From assembly GCA_964036315.1 (NCBI GenBank), contig OZ038517.1, positions 49,973,556 to 50,037,555 on the forward strand: 64,000 bases of DNA, read 5' to 3'. How positions within the stretch are numbered: the first letter of the stretch is position 1; the number at the start of each line of letters is the position of its first letter. The notes under the pieces were generated by a model. The model made no database searches. It saw nothing but the letters and a program-made list of their open reading frames with translations, and had not been told where the DNA came from. The translations under genes were made by a program, and so were the position numbers. Positions 44,371 to 53,466 of this stretch are shown piece after piece. Origin of the DNA: Acanthosepion esculentum (taxonomy: Eukaryota > Mollusca > Cephalopoda > Sepiida > Sepiidae).

Positions 44371-45309
44371 CCCGCAACAAGTTCGATCCTTACTCGGTGT
44401 CACATACATTCATGTTACCTTGTGCTATACCCCCGCTCTCTTCCTGTACTTCGCACGGCCATAAGGAGAGTTATACAGCTTCCAAACTGGTTTAGGGATT
44501 GCTGCCAGTATGTCGCCAATCGTCCAGCCCTGGTTCTTCAAGTGTTGTGATTCTTACTGACGAAGAAAGTTGTCTTTCTACTTTCAGTCAATAAGCCGTG
44601 TTAAACCTCTTGTGGACGCCTGGGCTGACTAGAAATGAAGTCAAGCTCTCACCGAAGAAATAATAATGTCGGTTTAATAAAGGTGCATAAAATAATTTAC
44701 AATTGGATATATTTGGTATCTATTAACACAAAAAAGATTAGCAAGCGGCGACTTGGAATTTCGATCTATGTATTCATCAAGGTTCAATCAGAAATTCAAG
44801 TGAATATTCGGCCCCTTCCTCGTGAGGGTGGGCAACTGCGTGTGTGTCAGACGACTCGTCTGTCATCCCGGCCCATCTCCCGTGTATCCTCAAAATCGAG
44901 CTGAATAATTATCCGCCCACATACCAAACTGTTCACGCGCCAAAATAACCCAATCTTTCATTTTTTTTTTAAAGTCGGGGTTAAAAGACCAAATCCTATG
45001 TTTTGATTTTACCCCATTTCATTCAGAGCCACTGCTCCAAAACCAAAACATTCGACTGAAACGAAATAAAAATAAATGCTCTGACCTGTCAAATTCGAGG
45101 TCACGCCTGGCTTATCGACAAATATTCCGGCCAGGTAAAATTAATAAGGTCTAGAATAGCACACACTAATCCATTCCAAATCGTCACCTTAAAATTTAAA
45201 AACTACGATATCTGCCATTAACAAGTTACCTTGTTATAGTAAGAAGAAAGAGGTGTATTCTATGAGGATATGTACTAGGTATTTTACTCTGTCTCCCCAC
45301 TAGGACAAG

Positions 45310-45600
45310 CTGTGACACAAGGTCTTTTGTTAAGGTGGGTACCCGAGCGCGAACAGCCGGGCAAGGAACAAAAATTGCCCACAGCCCCCGCAAGCGTCGT
45401 TTGCGCTGGCCTCGGTGCGAGCACCGATCCCCCTCTCTGGTGCAATGAGAGGGCGCGGCCTCGGGGAGCTCTTCCCCAGGGCTGGGCACCTTTCAGTATA
45501 ATTTTCCCCAGTTGCAACTTTGACAGAGCCGCCCCTGAGCGCACTCTGCCCAAAGACAGAGACGCAACTGAGACAGAGTTGGGTCTCTGTCTCGAGGGAG
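45310..45600 (-). other. GC-rich island, probable LINE 3' UTR
   Basis: Local GC content is far above the surroundings and several overlapping frames are open by composition alone. On the minus strand it lies directly downstream of the LINE C-terminal end at about 45600. I therefore read it as that LINE's 3' untranslated part. No independent gene is supported. Confidence 0.45.
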
Positions 45601-46000
45601 GAAATGATCCTAGAATTGAAGCGGTTAACATTGTACACTAGCATACTCTCGGGAGTTGTTCACAATGTGACAGTTCTGAGGAAGAAGCTGTCGGAATGTA
45701 GCGTAGCTTCCTACCAAAAAGATAGGAAGGAGATGATTTGACACCGTTTACAGGTGTCAAATCATTTCTAGGGTCCTAGCCGTGAAGGTCGGAATTAATG
45801 GGACTAGGGAATAGAGCATGTCGGAACATTTGCTATAGACTATAGCTACTCAATCGCTATGATTGAGTGTCGAGAGGCGAGCAACATTTCATCTGTGAGA
45901 AAAGAGATTGTAGGGTGGAAAATAAAGCCGTCTCACCGCTTTTGAACTTTATCGAGTCTGGAAAGTGAAGATTGGGCAGCTGTAGTCCAGATATTATAGT
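45600..46000 (-). pseudogene. LINE RT C-terminal remnant
   Basis: The minus strand begins near 45990 with WTTAAQSSLSRLDKVQKR, passes a decayed middle (TDEMLLASRHS), then FFLRTVTLWNNSR and YNVNRFNSRI near 45610. These match standard LINE landmarks (LDKVQKR, FFPRT..LWN.LP, YN...FK.R). A short hairpin GATTTGACACC/GGTGTCAAATC at 45735-45768 interrupts it. Confidence 0.65.
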
Positions 46001-46007
46001 TAATATT

Positions 46008-46084
46008 CCATTCGTTGTCGCTGTTGTGGCGAAAGAATCAGAGACGAGAGAGAAAAGTAACTTTCTTTAATTGAGTCCCATCTT
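46008..46084 (+). repeat. 85-bp direct repeat, right copy
   Basis: Partner of 42427-42515, with two or three substitutions. Confidence 0.8.
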
Positions 46085-46089
46085 AAGAT

Positions 46090-47970
46090 GGTGCAAGGCA
46101 GGGGGAATTAGATGAATTCTGTACAAGTAACCGATAGGGCATACAAATATTTGCACTCGAAATATTTGCCTAGTCTGATTTATTTTCATTTTAAAAAGAA
46201 AAAACTAAATTAAGTTTTTGTTGAACTGTATGAAGGCCGGCTGGAAAGTTCATAGGTTGACCAAGATATGAATGTAAGTCGAGACACCAGGTGGCTGACT
46301 AAAATGCATCTAAGTATACCAGGATGCAACACCTGGCCGACTAGCTGTTGTCTTTTGGTACACTTGCATGTCCAATAGGGCAGGTACATTTTTCACTATT
46401 TAAAAATAAAATCATCATTACACTCGCTGTGAAAGACGCGGTTTGATTTGATAAGTATTGCCACCAAAAATTAGATTCACAGCTTTAACCAATTTTTGAG
46501 CATTTAGTTTTAAAGATCATCTAAAAAAATGTAGAGAAATACCTAATTTCCGCAGGTTTTTGCTTACAAACTGAATTCAAACTTTTACTATTTCGAAAAT
46601 AAATGCAAATAAAGATATCTTTTTATTAGATACGTTAAAAATATATTCAAACCAGAATTTTAATTATGAATCACCGCAAGCAAGATATGCAATTTTTTTT
46701 TTACTGTATTCGATAAGTAAAAATTGTGTAAAAAAAATGTAAAAGATTACAAAAAGGCCACTCAATGAATAGGATTGGTTCGATCCTTTGATAGTTCATA
46801 ATTAATAAAAACAAAAAAAAAATTCATAAAACACCATAATACTGCTGGGCACAAATTGTATGATAAAACGTTTTAAATTTGCATTGTTTATTGAAAATAA
46901 CACTTAAACTACTGTGTTGCAGACTGGTGAATGTATTTTATGTTATCAGAAGGGTTAGTGATGTTGGTGTTCTTAGACATTCATCGACAACAAATTAAGA
47001 AACAGGAATATTGAAGAGAAATCAAAGTGAAAACAACATAATTAAAAGTTTAACAATAACATTGATTTATATAAAATTAACATACACAATTAAGTCAGAT
47101 ATTGTTGGACAAGTGTGAATGGTTGAATTTAATTATGTAGTGTATTTATGCCAAGTTTCAGTGTGTGTGGAACTGTTATCAAGGTTTGTGTGTGAAATTA
47201 AACAAAGTGTTTGGTCGTGTACAAAAATGTCTTTTGTGAGAGTTCAGTTAATAGTGTGTATGCGTGTTTGTTTAATGTCCAAAGTTGGTAAGAGTTGTGT
47301 ACCTTTAGTTGTGTTGGTGTTTGATTGAATGTTTACGAATACTTATTTAGTAGTGTGTTATTTCACTTTCTTTAGTATTGTAAGCAATTGTTCCTGGGAG
47401 AGCGAAATGCTGTTTGTTGGGTCAGAGAAGTTTGCGCAGGAAAAGTGTAGTTGGTCAAAGTTTTGACTAGCTTGGATTAGTTTGGCATCTCTCCAGGGTG
47501 AATTTCTGACCGGTTCGAATCGATTCGGACGCTTCTATTTATTGAGTTTTAGTCTAAAAATCGGCTCAAAAACGTTAAACGCGAAAGGATATTTTCGCTT
47601 AAACTTGCTACAGTTTTAGAAGTCTGAGCCAATGAAAAGTCTAGTTTGCAGAAACTAAGATGCTGATTGGTTAATAGGTGATTATTGGCGTAAAGTGCGT
47701 TATCCCGGAGGGGTGAAAGGTAGGTATGGACTATTCCATCAACTGGATTGTAATATAGCTAAATTGTTCTGCTAGAATTTCCCTTTACAGTAAATGAAGA
47801 TCTTATTTGATGGCACAACGATTTAGTAATAATGTGCTTGTGGCATGCATCTTGTTCATATAAAATTTGTAAAGCTTCAGTAAAATGTCAATATTATAAG
47901 GCCGTACTGATCACCGGATTGAAATTCCAACGGTTCAGATTTTGAATCTAAACTCGTAATCATTTAAATT
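46090..47970. other. AT-rich stretch with dispersed fragments
   Basis: 46824-46915 and 47750-47795 match parts of 40905-41050. 47110-47340 is T/G-rich (GTGTGT words) with an open 69-codon frame but no family features. The rest shows no gene or repeat I can name. Confidence 0.45.
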
Positions 47971-48115
47971 TAAACTTTGTGATAAAATATTTTGTGTCTT
48001 TATTTATCATGTCAAACCCCAACTTCTGTACCAAGGGCAATACAACTCTTCCAAAATTGCCCTGGGTTGTCTACATACATTTATACCTTAGTCAGCATAT
48101 AAACTTTCCAGCCGA

Positions 48116-48116
<1 letters not shown>

Positions 48117-48172
<56 letters not shown>
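48117..48172. repeat. (TA)n microsatellite
   Basis: A long pure TA tract. Confidence 0.95.
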
Positions 48173-48176
<4 letters not shown>

Positions 48177-48209
48177 AACGATAAAAATTATTAGAAAAAT
48201 CAATTAAAA

Positions 48210-48505
48210 TCTTCAGACATACTGGGTTGTAGATTAATATTCTTATGCTTTTATTATTATTATTATTATTATTATTTCATTTAGATTCCTCGACTAGTTT
48301 CGACCAACATGGCCATCATCGGGAGAGAAAAATGTCTCTGCTTGCTATAGCAGTAAACTACAGAAATGAATGTCATGGTGAAGAAAACGAACGTTTGTCT
48401 GTAGTTTTCATTTGTTTTTTTATTGTTTATTTATTTATCTTTTTAACATTCCTTGTGTTGGTCAAACAGTCTCTTTTAAGTTGTCATTTGAGATAAGAGC
48501 TATAT
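48210..48505 (-). mobile_element. Hammerhead-like element copy (pair with 59595-59880)
   Basis: CTTCAGACA(T/C), CTGGGTTGTA(G/A)ATTAAT, TAGATTCCTCGACTAGTTTCG, CATGGCCATCA, GTGAACTACAG/GTAAACTACAG and CCTTGTGTTGGTCAAAC are shared in order with 59595-59880. In this copy (TTA)n replaces the T-run. The hammerhead-like core lies on the minus strand at 48284-48330. Confidence 0.7.
48284..48330 (-). ncRNA. Decayed hammerhead-like core
   Basis: Minus strand: a pyrimidine-rich stem I strand, CCGATGA (one change, U4 to C, from CUGAUGA), T, GGCC-ATGTT-GGTC stem II, GAAA, CTAG (minimal stem III ACTAGT), TC, then GAGGAATC, which partly pairs back as stem I. It is probably inactive because of U4. Confidence 0.45.
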
Positions 48506-48539
48506 TCCCTTTTTTTTCTCCGGTCAGTTCAGCAGTTTA

Positions 48540-48615
48540 TTTGTGTTTGGGGAGGGGATGGTAAGTGTGTTTGTGTGTGTGTGTGTTTGTGTTATTTAGT
48601 TGTTTAGTCTCTGGT

Positions 48616-48651
<36 letters not shown>

Positions 48652-48790
48652 GAGTTTTTAAGGGAGTGAGTGAGTATGATATGTGTTAGCTTGTATATTG
48701 CTATGGGTGTGTGTTATCATTTGGCTCATTAGGAAAGTGAGTGAGTATGTTGTGTGTGGGTGTGTGTATAGGTGTGAGGCCTCAACACCT
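48540..48790 (+). repeat. (GT)n-rich low-complexity region
   Basis: GT tracts occur at about 48571-48592 and 48617-48646. GGTAAGTGTGT and TGTTATT(T/G)AGTT recur, so it includes a short tandem duplication. Confidence 0.8.
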
Positions 48791-48934
48791 CCGTAAGCCT
48801 GTCTTTTTTCTATGGGTATGGAATGTGGGTAGGTTTTGATTTGTAAGGTTATGTGTTGCTACTATCTATATTGTTTAATTTATGGTTTAATCCGGCTGGA
48901 AACAAGGTGTGTAAACGTCGTATCCACTTATTTT

Positions 48935-48937
<3 letters not shown>

Positions 48938-48973
<36 letters not shown>
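48938..48973. repeat. (TA)n microsatellite
   Basis: A pure TA tract. Confidence 0.95.
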
Positions 48974-48978
<5 letters not shown>

Positions 48979-49255
48979 CGGACTCATAAACAAAATGAAT
49001 GAAACATTAAGAAAAATAAATTAATAAAATCGTATAGACTACATACACAAAACATAAAAAAGACAATTTAAATTTAAAATTCTCAGCGTCCACTTTCCTT
49101 TGTGCGCATGTGTAGTTACATAACATTTACATGACCTTTTCAGCTGACCCTTGTATGAATGGACAAGATTTATCCGGTAGGACCCATTCGCACAGTCTTA
49201 TGCAGCTACTACCGTAAAGCTAATATTGTGTAATTTAAAAAAAAAAAATTTAAAC

Positions 49256-49596
49256 ATGGTCGGCAAAGAAGTCACCAAGGTCACAAATGCAGGATTACCC
49301 CCCACTACCCCCAACAGAAAAGAGGCGTTTGAAGAAGCGAAAAAAGCGACACTGAAAGAAAAAAAAATAACAATAGCAAAAGAAATACCGACAAAAAACA
49401 AACAAACAAAAAAAAAACGCCCAGTAAACGACAAACTGGGCCTAATAATTAAAAATACCCCCTCCCTTACATTATCGATATCACAGAGTTTGCGCAGAAG
49501 GTCAAAGAGTGCATATACCAAATGAAAGATGGGGGTTTGATTGATCTGCTAGAATTTGGGGCCTTCGAAAAGAAAATTGTGTCTTTTTGTGATTAA
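49256..49596 (+). pseudogene. Frameshifted coding-like segment, unknown family
   Basis: A frame from ATG at 49256 (AACATGG context) runs through a Lys-rich stretch: residues such as GKEVTKVTNAG, RKEAFEEAKKA and KKKRPVNDKLGLIIKNTP. At a C-rich run near 49455-49465 the natural continuation moves to another frame: IIDITEFAQKVKECIYQMKD, GLIDLLEFGAFEKK, VSFCD and TAA at 49596. The second part looks like an amphipathic folded domain and follows in phase after one base shift. It may be a retroelement ORF1/gag-like fragment or an exon remnant. I do not recognise the family. Confidence 0.45.
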
Positions 49597-49599
49597 AAT

Positions 49600-50185
49600 A
49601 ATAAAAAAAAAAAACAGTAAAACCTCAACATACTAATATCGGATTTAAGGAAGCACCCGTGGATCCCGTGAGTCATAACGAACTGACATTTTATTTTTTG
49701 TTGAACGAAGTTATGCAAATGCTATAACAAAGCCTTTTTCGAGTCCGTGTTAATTTACTAAGTACATATCAACCATGTTGGAACAATAAAGTTAGCTGAT
49801 TTCGGCTATTTTTAAAGATAGCTCTCGCTGCCTACCAACGTTAGGCTGTCTACAATTCGTCGTTTTGTATATATTTTTTTCCACGACACCTCTCACATTT
49901 CATGGTTTTCGGAAGAGCCAAAAATGAATTTGATATGTGTTTCCTGTTTGCTACTCTACGGGTTTTTATAAATCAAAAATTGAGAAAACATTTAGTACGT
50001 CGGATAAATTCGATTTCCTTAATTTTGTTAGGGAAAACAAGCAAAGCATTCAACCCAAACAGATATGGAATCAACTGGGTTTTAAAAGTCTGTTCTGTCG
50101 ATATTGTTAGCATAGTACTCATCAAAACTGATAAGACTATTTACATATGAAGATTCGGAAATAACATTAAATGTTATTTTTTTCG
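49600..50185. other. Unassigned stretch
   Basis: An 82-codon frame at 49902-50150 has no family feature. Its neighbours at 49256 and 50188 are coding-like, so this could be the decayed middle of the same element. Confidence 0.35.
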
Positions 50186-50187
50186 AT

Positions 50188-50328
50188 ATGAACAAGGAAA
50201 AGTGTGTATACCTTAGACAGTTTTACGAAACACTGGTAGCCCGCATTGAATGCGGTGATCGAGAGAATTACGAACTTAGAAATTTATTGGATTTAAAGAA
50301 CACGCCTTCCCTTCAATTAGTTCTTTAA
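50188..50328 (+). CDS. Small ORF of 46 codons, probable retroelement fragment
   Basis: ATG at 50188 and TAA at 50326-50328. The product is charged and helix-like (MNKEKCVYLRQFYETLV, then ECGDRENYELRNLLDLK) and ends KNTPSLQLVL. The KNTPSL string is also found at the frameshift junction of the segment at 49256-49596. It is too short to assign and may be a broken exon or element piece. Confidence 0.3.
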   Translation: MNKEKCVYLRQFYETLVARIECGDRENYELRNLLDLKNTPSLQLVL

Positions 50329-50423
50329 ATCGATCTTTTACGCTCTCGTAACTACTAACAACTAAATAAGAAAAATGCAATAGCTGGCCAACAAATATTT
50401 ACTTCACCATTTAAGCATTAATT

Positions 50424-50428
<5 letters not shown>

Positions 50429-50478
<50 letters not shown>
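50429..50478. repeat. (TA)n microsatellite
   Basis: A long TA tract, followed by A-rich (AAATA)n-like sequence at 50490-50710. Confidence 0.9.
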
Positions 50479-50479
<1 letters not shown>

Positions 50480-50481
<2 letters not shown>

Positions 50482-50800
50482 ATAAAAAATAAAAATGAAA
50501 ATAAATAAAAACAAGCAAAACAATTTGACCCAAATAAATAAGCAAACAAGCGACTTCCGGTAAATGACCGCCATAATAGACTACCAACAATAAGCTATAT
50601 AAACAAATTTTTACTACGTTAACAAAAAAAAACACCGATCAAAATAAAAAATAAATAAATAAATAAATATATAAAATAAAAATAAAAATAAAATAAAAAA
50701 AAACAAACAAAAAAACAAGCAAAATAATTTGACATAAATAAATAAACAAATAAGCGACTTCCGGTAAAAGTAACCGCCAAAATAGACTACCCATAATGCA
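50480..50800 (+). repeat. Direct repeat pair upstream of the 50.8 kb hammerhead
   Basis: CAAGCAAAA(C/T)AATTTGAC, AAATAAGC, AAGCGACTTCCGGTAAA and ATAGACTACC(A/C) occur at about 50513-50585 and again at 50716-50795. This is a tandem duplication of the body of the element that ends in the ribozyme at 50839. Confidence 0.65.
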
Positions 50801-50838
50801 CCACTGACCCTTATATATAAATAGCCGAGAAAAATAAC

Positions 50839-50895
50839 AGCACTAGTCGCCTGACGATTGCACTAGCATGAAACAGACTGTCGCCTCTAAGTGCT
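50839..50895 (+). ncRNA. Type I hammerhead-like ribozyme, second family
   Basis: Order: AGCACT (outer stem I), AGTC internal loop, GC, CTGACGA (CUGANGA intact), TTGC-ACTA-GCAT (stem II, 3 bp plus a U-U step), GAAA, CAGACTG forming a 3-bp stem III, TC, then GC, CTCTA loop and AGTGCT closing stem I. Predicted cleavage is after 50882. The two-part stem I with an internal loop is typical of fast natural hammerheads. The short stem II leaves activity uncertain. A (GTAT)n tract follows. Confidence 0.65.
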
Positions 50896-50902
50896 GACTT
50901 CC

Positions 50903-50932
<30 letters not shown>
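50903..50932 (+). repeat. (GTAT)n microsatellite
   Basis: About seven GTAT units directly downstream of the hammerhead motif, in the place where other families have (TA)n. Confidence 0.9.
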
Positions 50933-50934
<2 letters not shown>

Positions 50935-50959
50935 GTAAAAGACAATAGGAAAACAGCAA

Positions 50960-51005
50960 TAGTAACAGACGCGTTTCGTCCAATGTGGACTTTTTCAAAG
51001 CAAAA
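50960..51005 (-). other. Degenerate hammerhead-like element end
   Basis: The minus strand reads TTTGAAAAAGTCC, ACATT, GGAC, GAAACGCGTC: a 4-bp stem followed by GAAAC and the self-complementary ACGCGT that serves as minimal stem III in Penelope-type hammerheads. The CUGAUGA core is lost (TTTGAAAAA). No stem I can be drawn. Confidence 0.35.
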
Positions 51006-51328
51006 AACGAAATGAATTTATTAAACAAAGCAACTCATAATAATAAAACAAAATGTCCTTCGCAACTGGAAAAATATAGAGAACGCTATTATATTCATAC
51101 TGTTAACTGAAAATTACGTCAAGTACTGTCACGTGTGGAGATATTGTTTTTATTGTGTTGATGGATTCAACCATTTTCTTTTTATTTCTTGATACAGTTG
51201 TGTATGTTTGCTTGGGAGATTAGTAATTCTGTTAAGAAAGGTGAAATAGGGAAAAAGTCTGGGCATAGATTAATATTTGGGTAATATTAAATGGCAGCAC
51301 TCTTGAGGATTTTCCTTTTTCTACAGGT

Positions 51329-51337
<9 letters not shown>

Positions 51338-51375
<38 letters not shown>
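51338..51375. repeat. (TA)n microsatellite
   Basis: TA tract at the outer left side of the palindrome at 51415. Confidence 0.95.
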
Positions 51376-51377
<2 letters not shown>

Positions 51378-51414
51378 AATTGGACATAGTCCGACAATTT
51401 ATTTAAAGACATTT

Positions 51415-51649
51415 ATAATATGTTTAACGTTCTTTTTACAGATACAAGTATTTAAGCAAATGCTCTGTTTTTATAATAAACAGTATTAAATAACATTTAC
51501 CGGCCTGAATGTCCGAGAAATTTTCATAGAATGAAAATTTTCTATGAAAATTTCTCGGACATTCAGGCCGGTAAATGTTATTTAATACTGTTTATTATAA
51601 AAACAGAGCATTTGCTTAAATACTTGTATCTATGAAAAGAACGTTAAAC

Positions 51650-51656
<7 letters not shown>
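51415..51656. repeat. Palindrome with 116-bp arms (inverted SINE dimer)
   Basis: The arms 51415-51530 and 51541-51656 match with two mismatches around a 10-nt spacer. The arm is the 3' body of the tRNA-Ser SINE seen at 7074-7440, with the tRNA head missing. Both outer ends lead into (TA)n. Confidence 0.85.
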
Positions 51657-51731
<75 letters not shown>

Positions 51732-51732
51732 T
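51650..51732. repeat. (TA)n microsatellite
   Basis: TA tract, interrupted once by GTA. Confidence 0.95.
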
Positions 51733-51744
51733 TAGCAAGTGAAT

Positions 51745-51940
51745 GTCATGGATTCGACTGGAATTCGAACACGGCTCTCCGATTACCTAATCTGAGCCGC
51801 CATCCATTACTCCACCGTGCCTCTCCCCAGCTATGGGTAAATAGAAGGACAGATTGAGTTCTATAGCCTTGGATGGCAACTGGTCTTAAGAGAAGGACAA
51901 CTCTGAATTCAAAACCTGCGAAGGGTCGTTTGGGGACCTT
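51745..51940 (-). mobile_element. tRNA-derived SINE
   Basis: The tRNA-like head on the minus strand spans 51826-51753: GGAGAGGCACGGTGGAGTAA, an arm with CTCAGATTAGG, and a B-box-like GTGTTCGAATTCCAG. The plus-side flank (51835-51935) is related to 1530-1830. Its (TA)n tail on the minus strand would be the tract at 51650-51732. Confidence 0.65.
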
Positions 51941-52204
51941 GTGGCACGTAGTGCACCAGGTCTTTGTATTCGGTTCTTCAAAAAGTGTGGTTGGTCCTGC
52001 ACAAAACCTTCACCACTATAATCAAATCATATGTGCAGGTTGTCTGGCTGTCGATTCTTAGGAACTGAGGTGCCTGACACTCATATGTCGTAAAAGGGTC
52101 CACGATAGGCGCGGTTCAACATCTCGCGCCGATCAACGATGGGAGAGTCCACGATATATATATATATATACATATATATAGGCAGTATATTTTCATTCAA
52201 GTAT

Positions 52205-52390
52205 GTTTGGTTAAATAATGTAGACGTATTATGTCTATTTATTTTATTTTTAATCATTTCAAGTCTACGAATTAATTTCTTGGTAGCCTTAGAAAATTGA
52301 TTAAGAATAATACCATAATTTTCTTTCAAATAATTTTTATTTTTCCAAGTACTTTCGATCTCATCTGAGACCATCTCAAGGAGGTTAAAA
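52205..52390 (-). pseudogene. Coding-like fragment, homologue of 53500-53655
   Basis: The minus strand encodes LKENYGIILNQFSKATKK, LIRRLEMIKNKINRHNTS. The fragment at 53500-53655 encodes LKENLGIFLHQFSMSTNK, LIRELERIKTKINRYNTS. The pair differ at roughly a third of residues while keeping frame and spacing, which suggests past coding. It could be the helical N-terminal part of a Penelope-like or other reverse transcriptase. The family is not proven. Confidence 0.5.
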
Positions 52391-52794
52391 CATCTGTGGA
52401 TGTGTATACAGTAGCCCCATGAATTCAAAATATTTTTTCATTGTTCATATACAGCGTTCCAAATTCGAATATGCAAGGCGGGTAGCTTTTGTAATTTTTA
52501 TTTTAATATTTAAAAAATGAAAAAATATTTTTGGTCTTTTAATTATAAAATTTATTTCGGTTGAGCTCTCTGGGGAGGATGTGTGGGTTTGTAAACAGTG
52601 ACTATTACGGCTAATAATGCAAGACTCTTCGGTAAATCGAATCGAGTTCTCTCAGTCACTGTGTGTTTATCTAAATATAAATACGCTTAAATTCACCTTC
52701 TTCTCTGCCGTGCGCCAACGGCTTCAGGGTAAGATTTCCGACTGACGCGAATTCAGCCGGTTTCCATTCTAGCCAGAGGCAACCGGACGTCTAG

Positions 52795-52837
52795 CCACAC
52801 TGATGAGCTGTGATACAGCGAAACAGTCTGTCTGTGG
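52795..52837 (+). ncRNA. Hammerhead ribozyme, array copy 1
   Basis: CCACA (52795-52799, stem I), CTGATGA (52800-52806), GCTGT-GAT-ACAGC (52807-52819, 5-bp stem II), GAAA (52820-52823), a 3-bp stem III A-C-A/T-G-T with loop GTC, then TC and TGTGG (52833-52837) closing stem I. Outside that, an internal loop TAG/AT and GTC/GAC extend stem I. Predicted cleavage lies between 52832 and 52833. Every core residue of a type I hammerhead is present. Confidence 0.88.
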
Positions 52838-53106
52838 ATGACAATATATATGCTCCTGAAAATTTATTTCGGTTGAGCTCTCTGGGGAGGATGTGTGGGT
52901 TTGTAAACAGTGACTATTACGGCTAATAATGCAAGACTCTTCGGTAAATCGAATCGAGTTCTCTCAGTCACTGTGTGTTTATCTAAATATAAATACGCTT
53001 AAATTCACCTTCTTCTCTGCCGTGCGCCAACGGCTTCAGGGTAAGATTTCCGACTGACGCGAATTCAGCCGGTTTCCATTCTAGCCAGAGGCAACCGGAC
53101 GTCTAG

Positions 53107-53149
53107 CCACACTGATGAGCTGTGATACAGCGAAACAGTCTGTCTGTGG
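53107..53149 (+). ncRNA. Hammerhead ribozyme, array copy 2
   Basis: Identical to copy 1, shifted by 312 bp. Predicted cleavage between 53144 and 53145. Cleavage here and at copy 1 would release a 312-nt RNA monomer. Confidence 0.88.
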
Positions 53150-53418
53150 ATGACAATATATATGCTCCTGAAAATTTATTTCGGTTGAGCTCTCTGGGGA
53201 GGATGTGTGGGTTTGTAAACAGTGACTATTACGGCTAATAATGCAAGACTCTTCGGTAAATCGAATCGAGTTCTCTCAGTCACTGTGTGTTTATCTAAAT
53301 ATAAATACGCTTAAATTCACCTTCTTCTCTGCCGTGCGCCAACGGCTTCAGGGTAAAATTTCCGACTGACGCGAATTCAGCCGGTTTCCATTCTAGCCAG
53401 AGGCAACCGGACGTCTAG

Positions 53419-53461
53419 CCACACTGATGAGCTGTGATACAGCGAAACAGTCTGTCTGTGG
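53419..53461 (+). ncRNA. Hammerhead ribozyme, array copy 3
   Basis: Identical core to copies 1 and 2. Predicted cleavage between 53456 and 53457. It is followed within 10 nt by the (TA)n tract at 53467-53497. Confidence 0.88.
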
Positions 53462-53464
53462 ATG

Positions 53465-53466
<2 letters not shown>

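Noticed and set aside
45226..45741. Overlapping frames of 73-115 codons in the GC-rich island
   Set aside because: Several frames on both strands are open because of high GC. The minus-strand one is read-through from a LINE C-terminus.
47119..47328. 69-codon Val/Cys-rich plus-strand frame
   Set aside because: T/G-rich composition explains it; there is no family feature and no exon signals.
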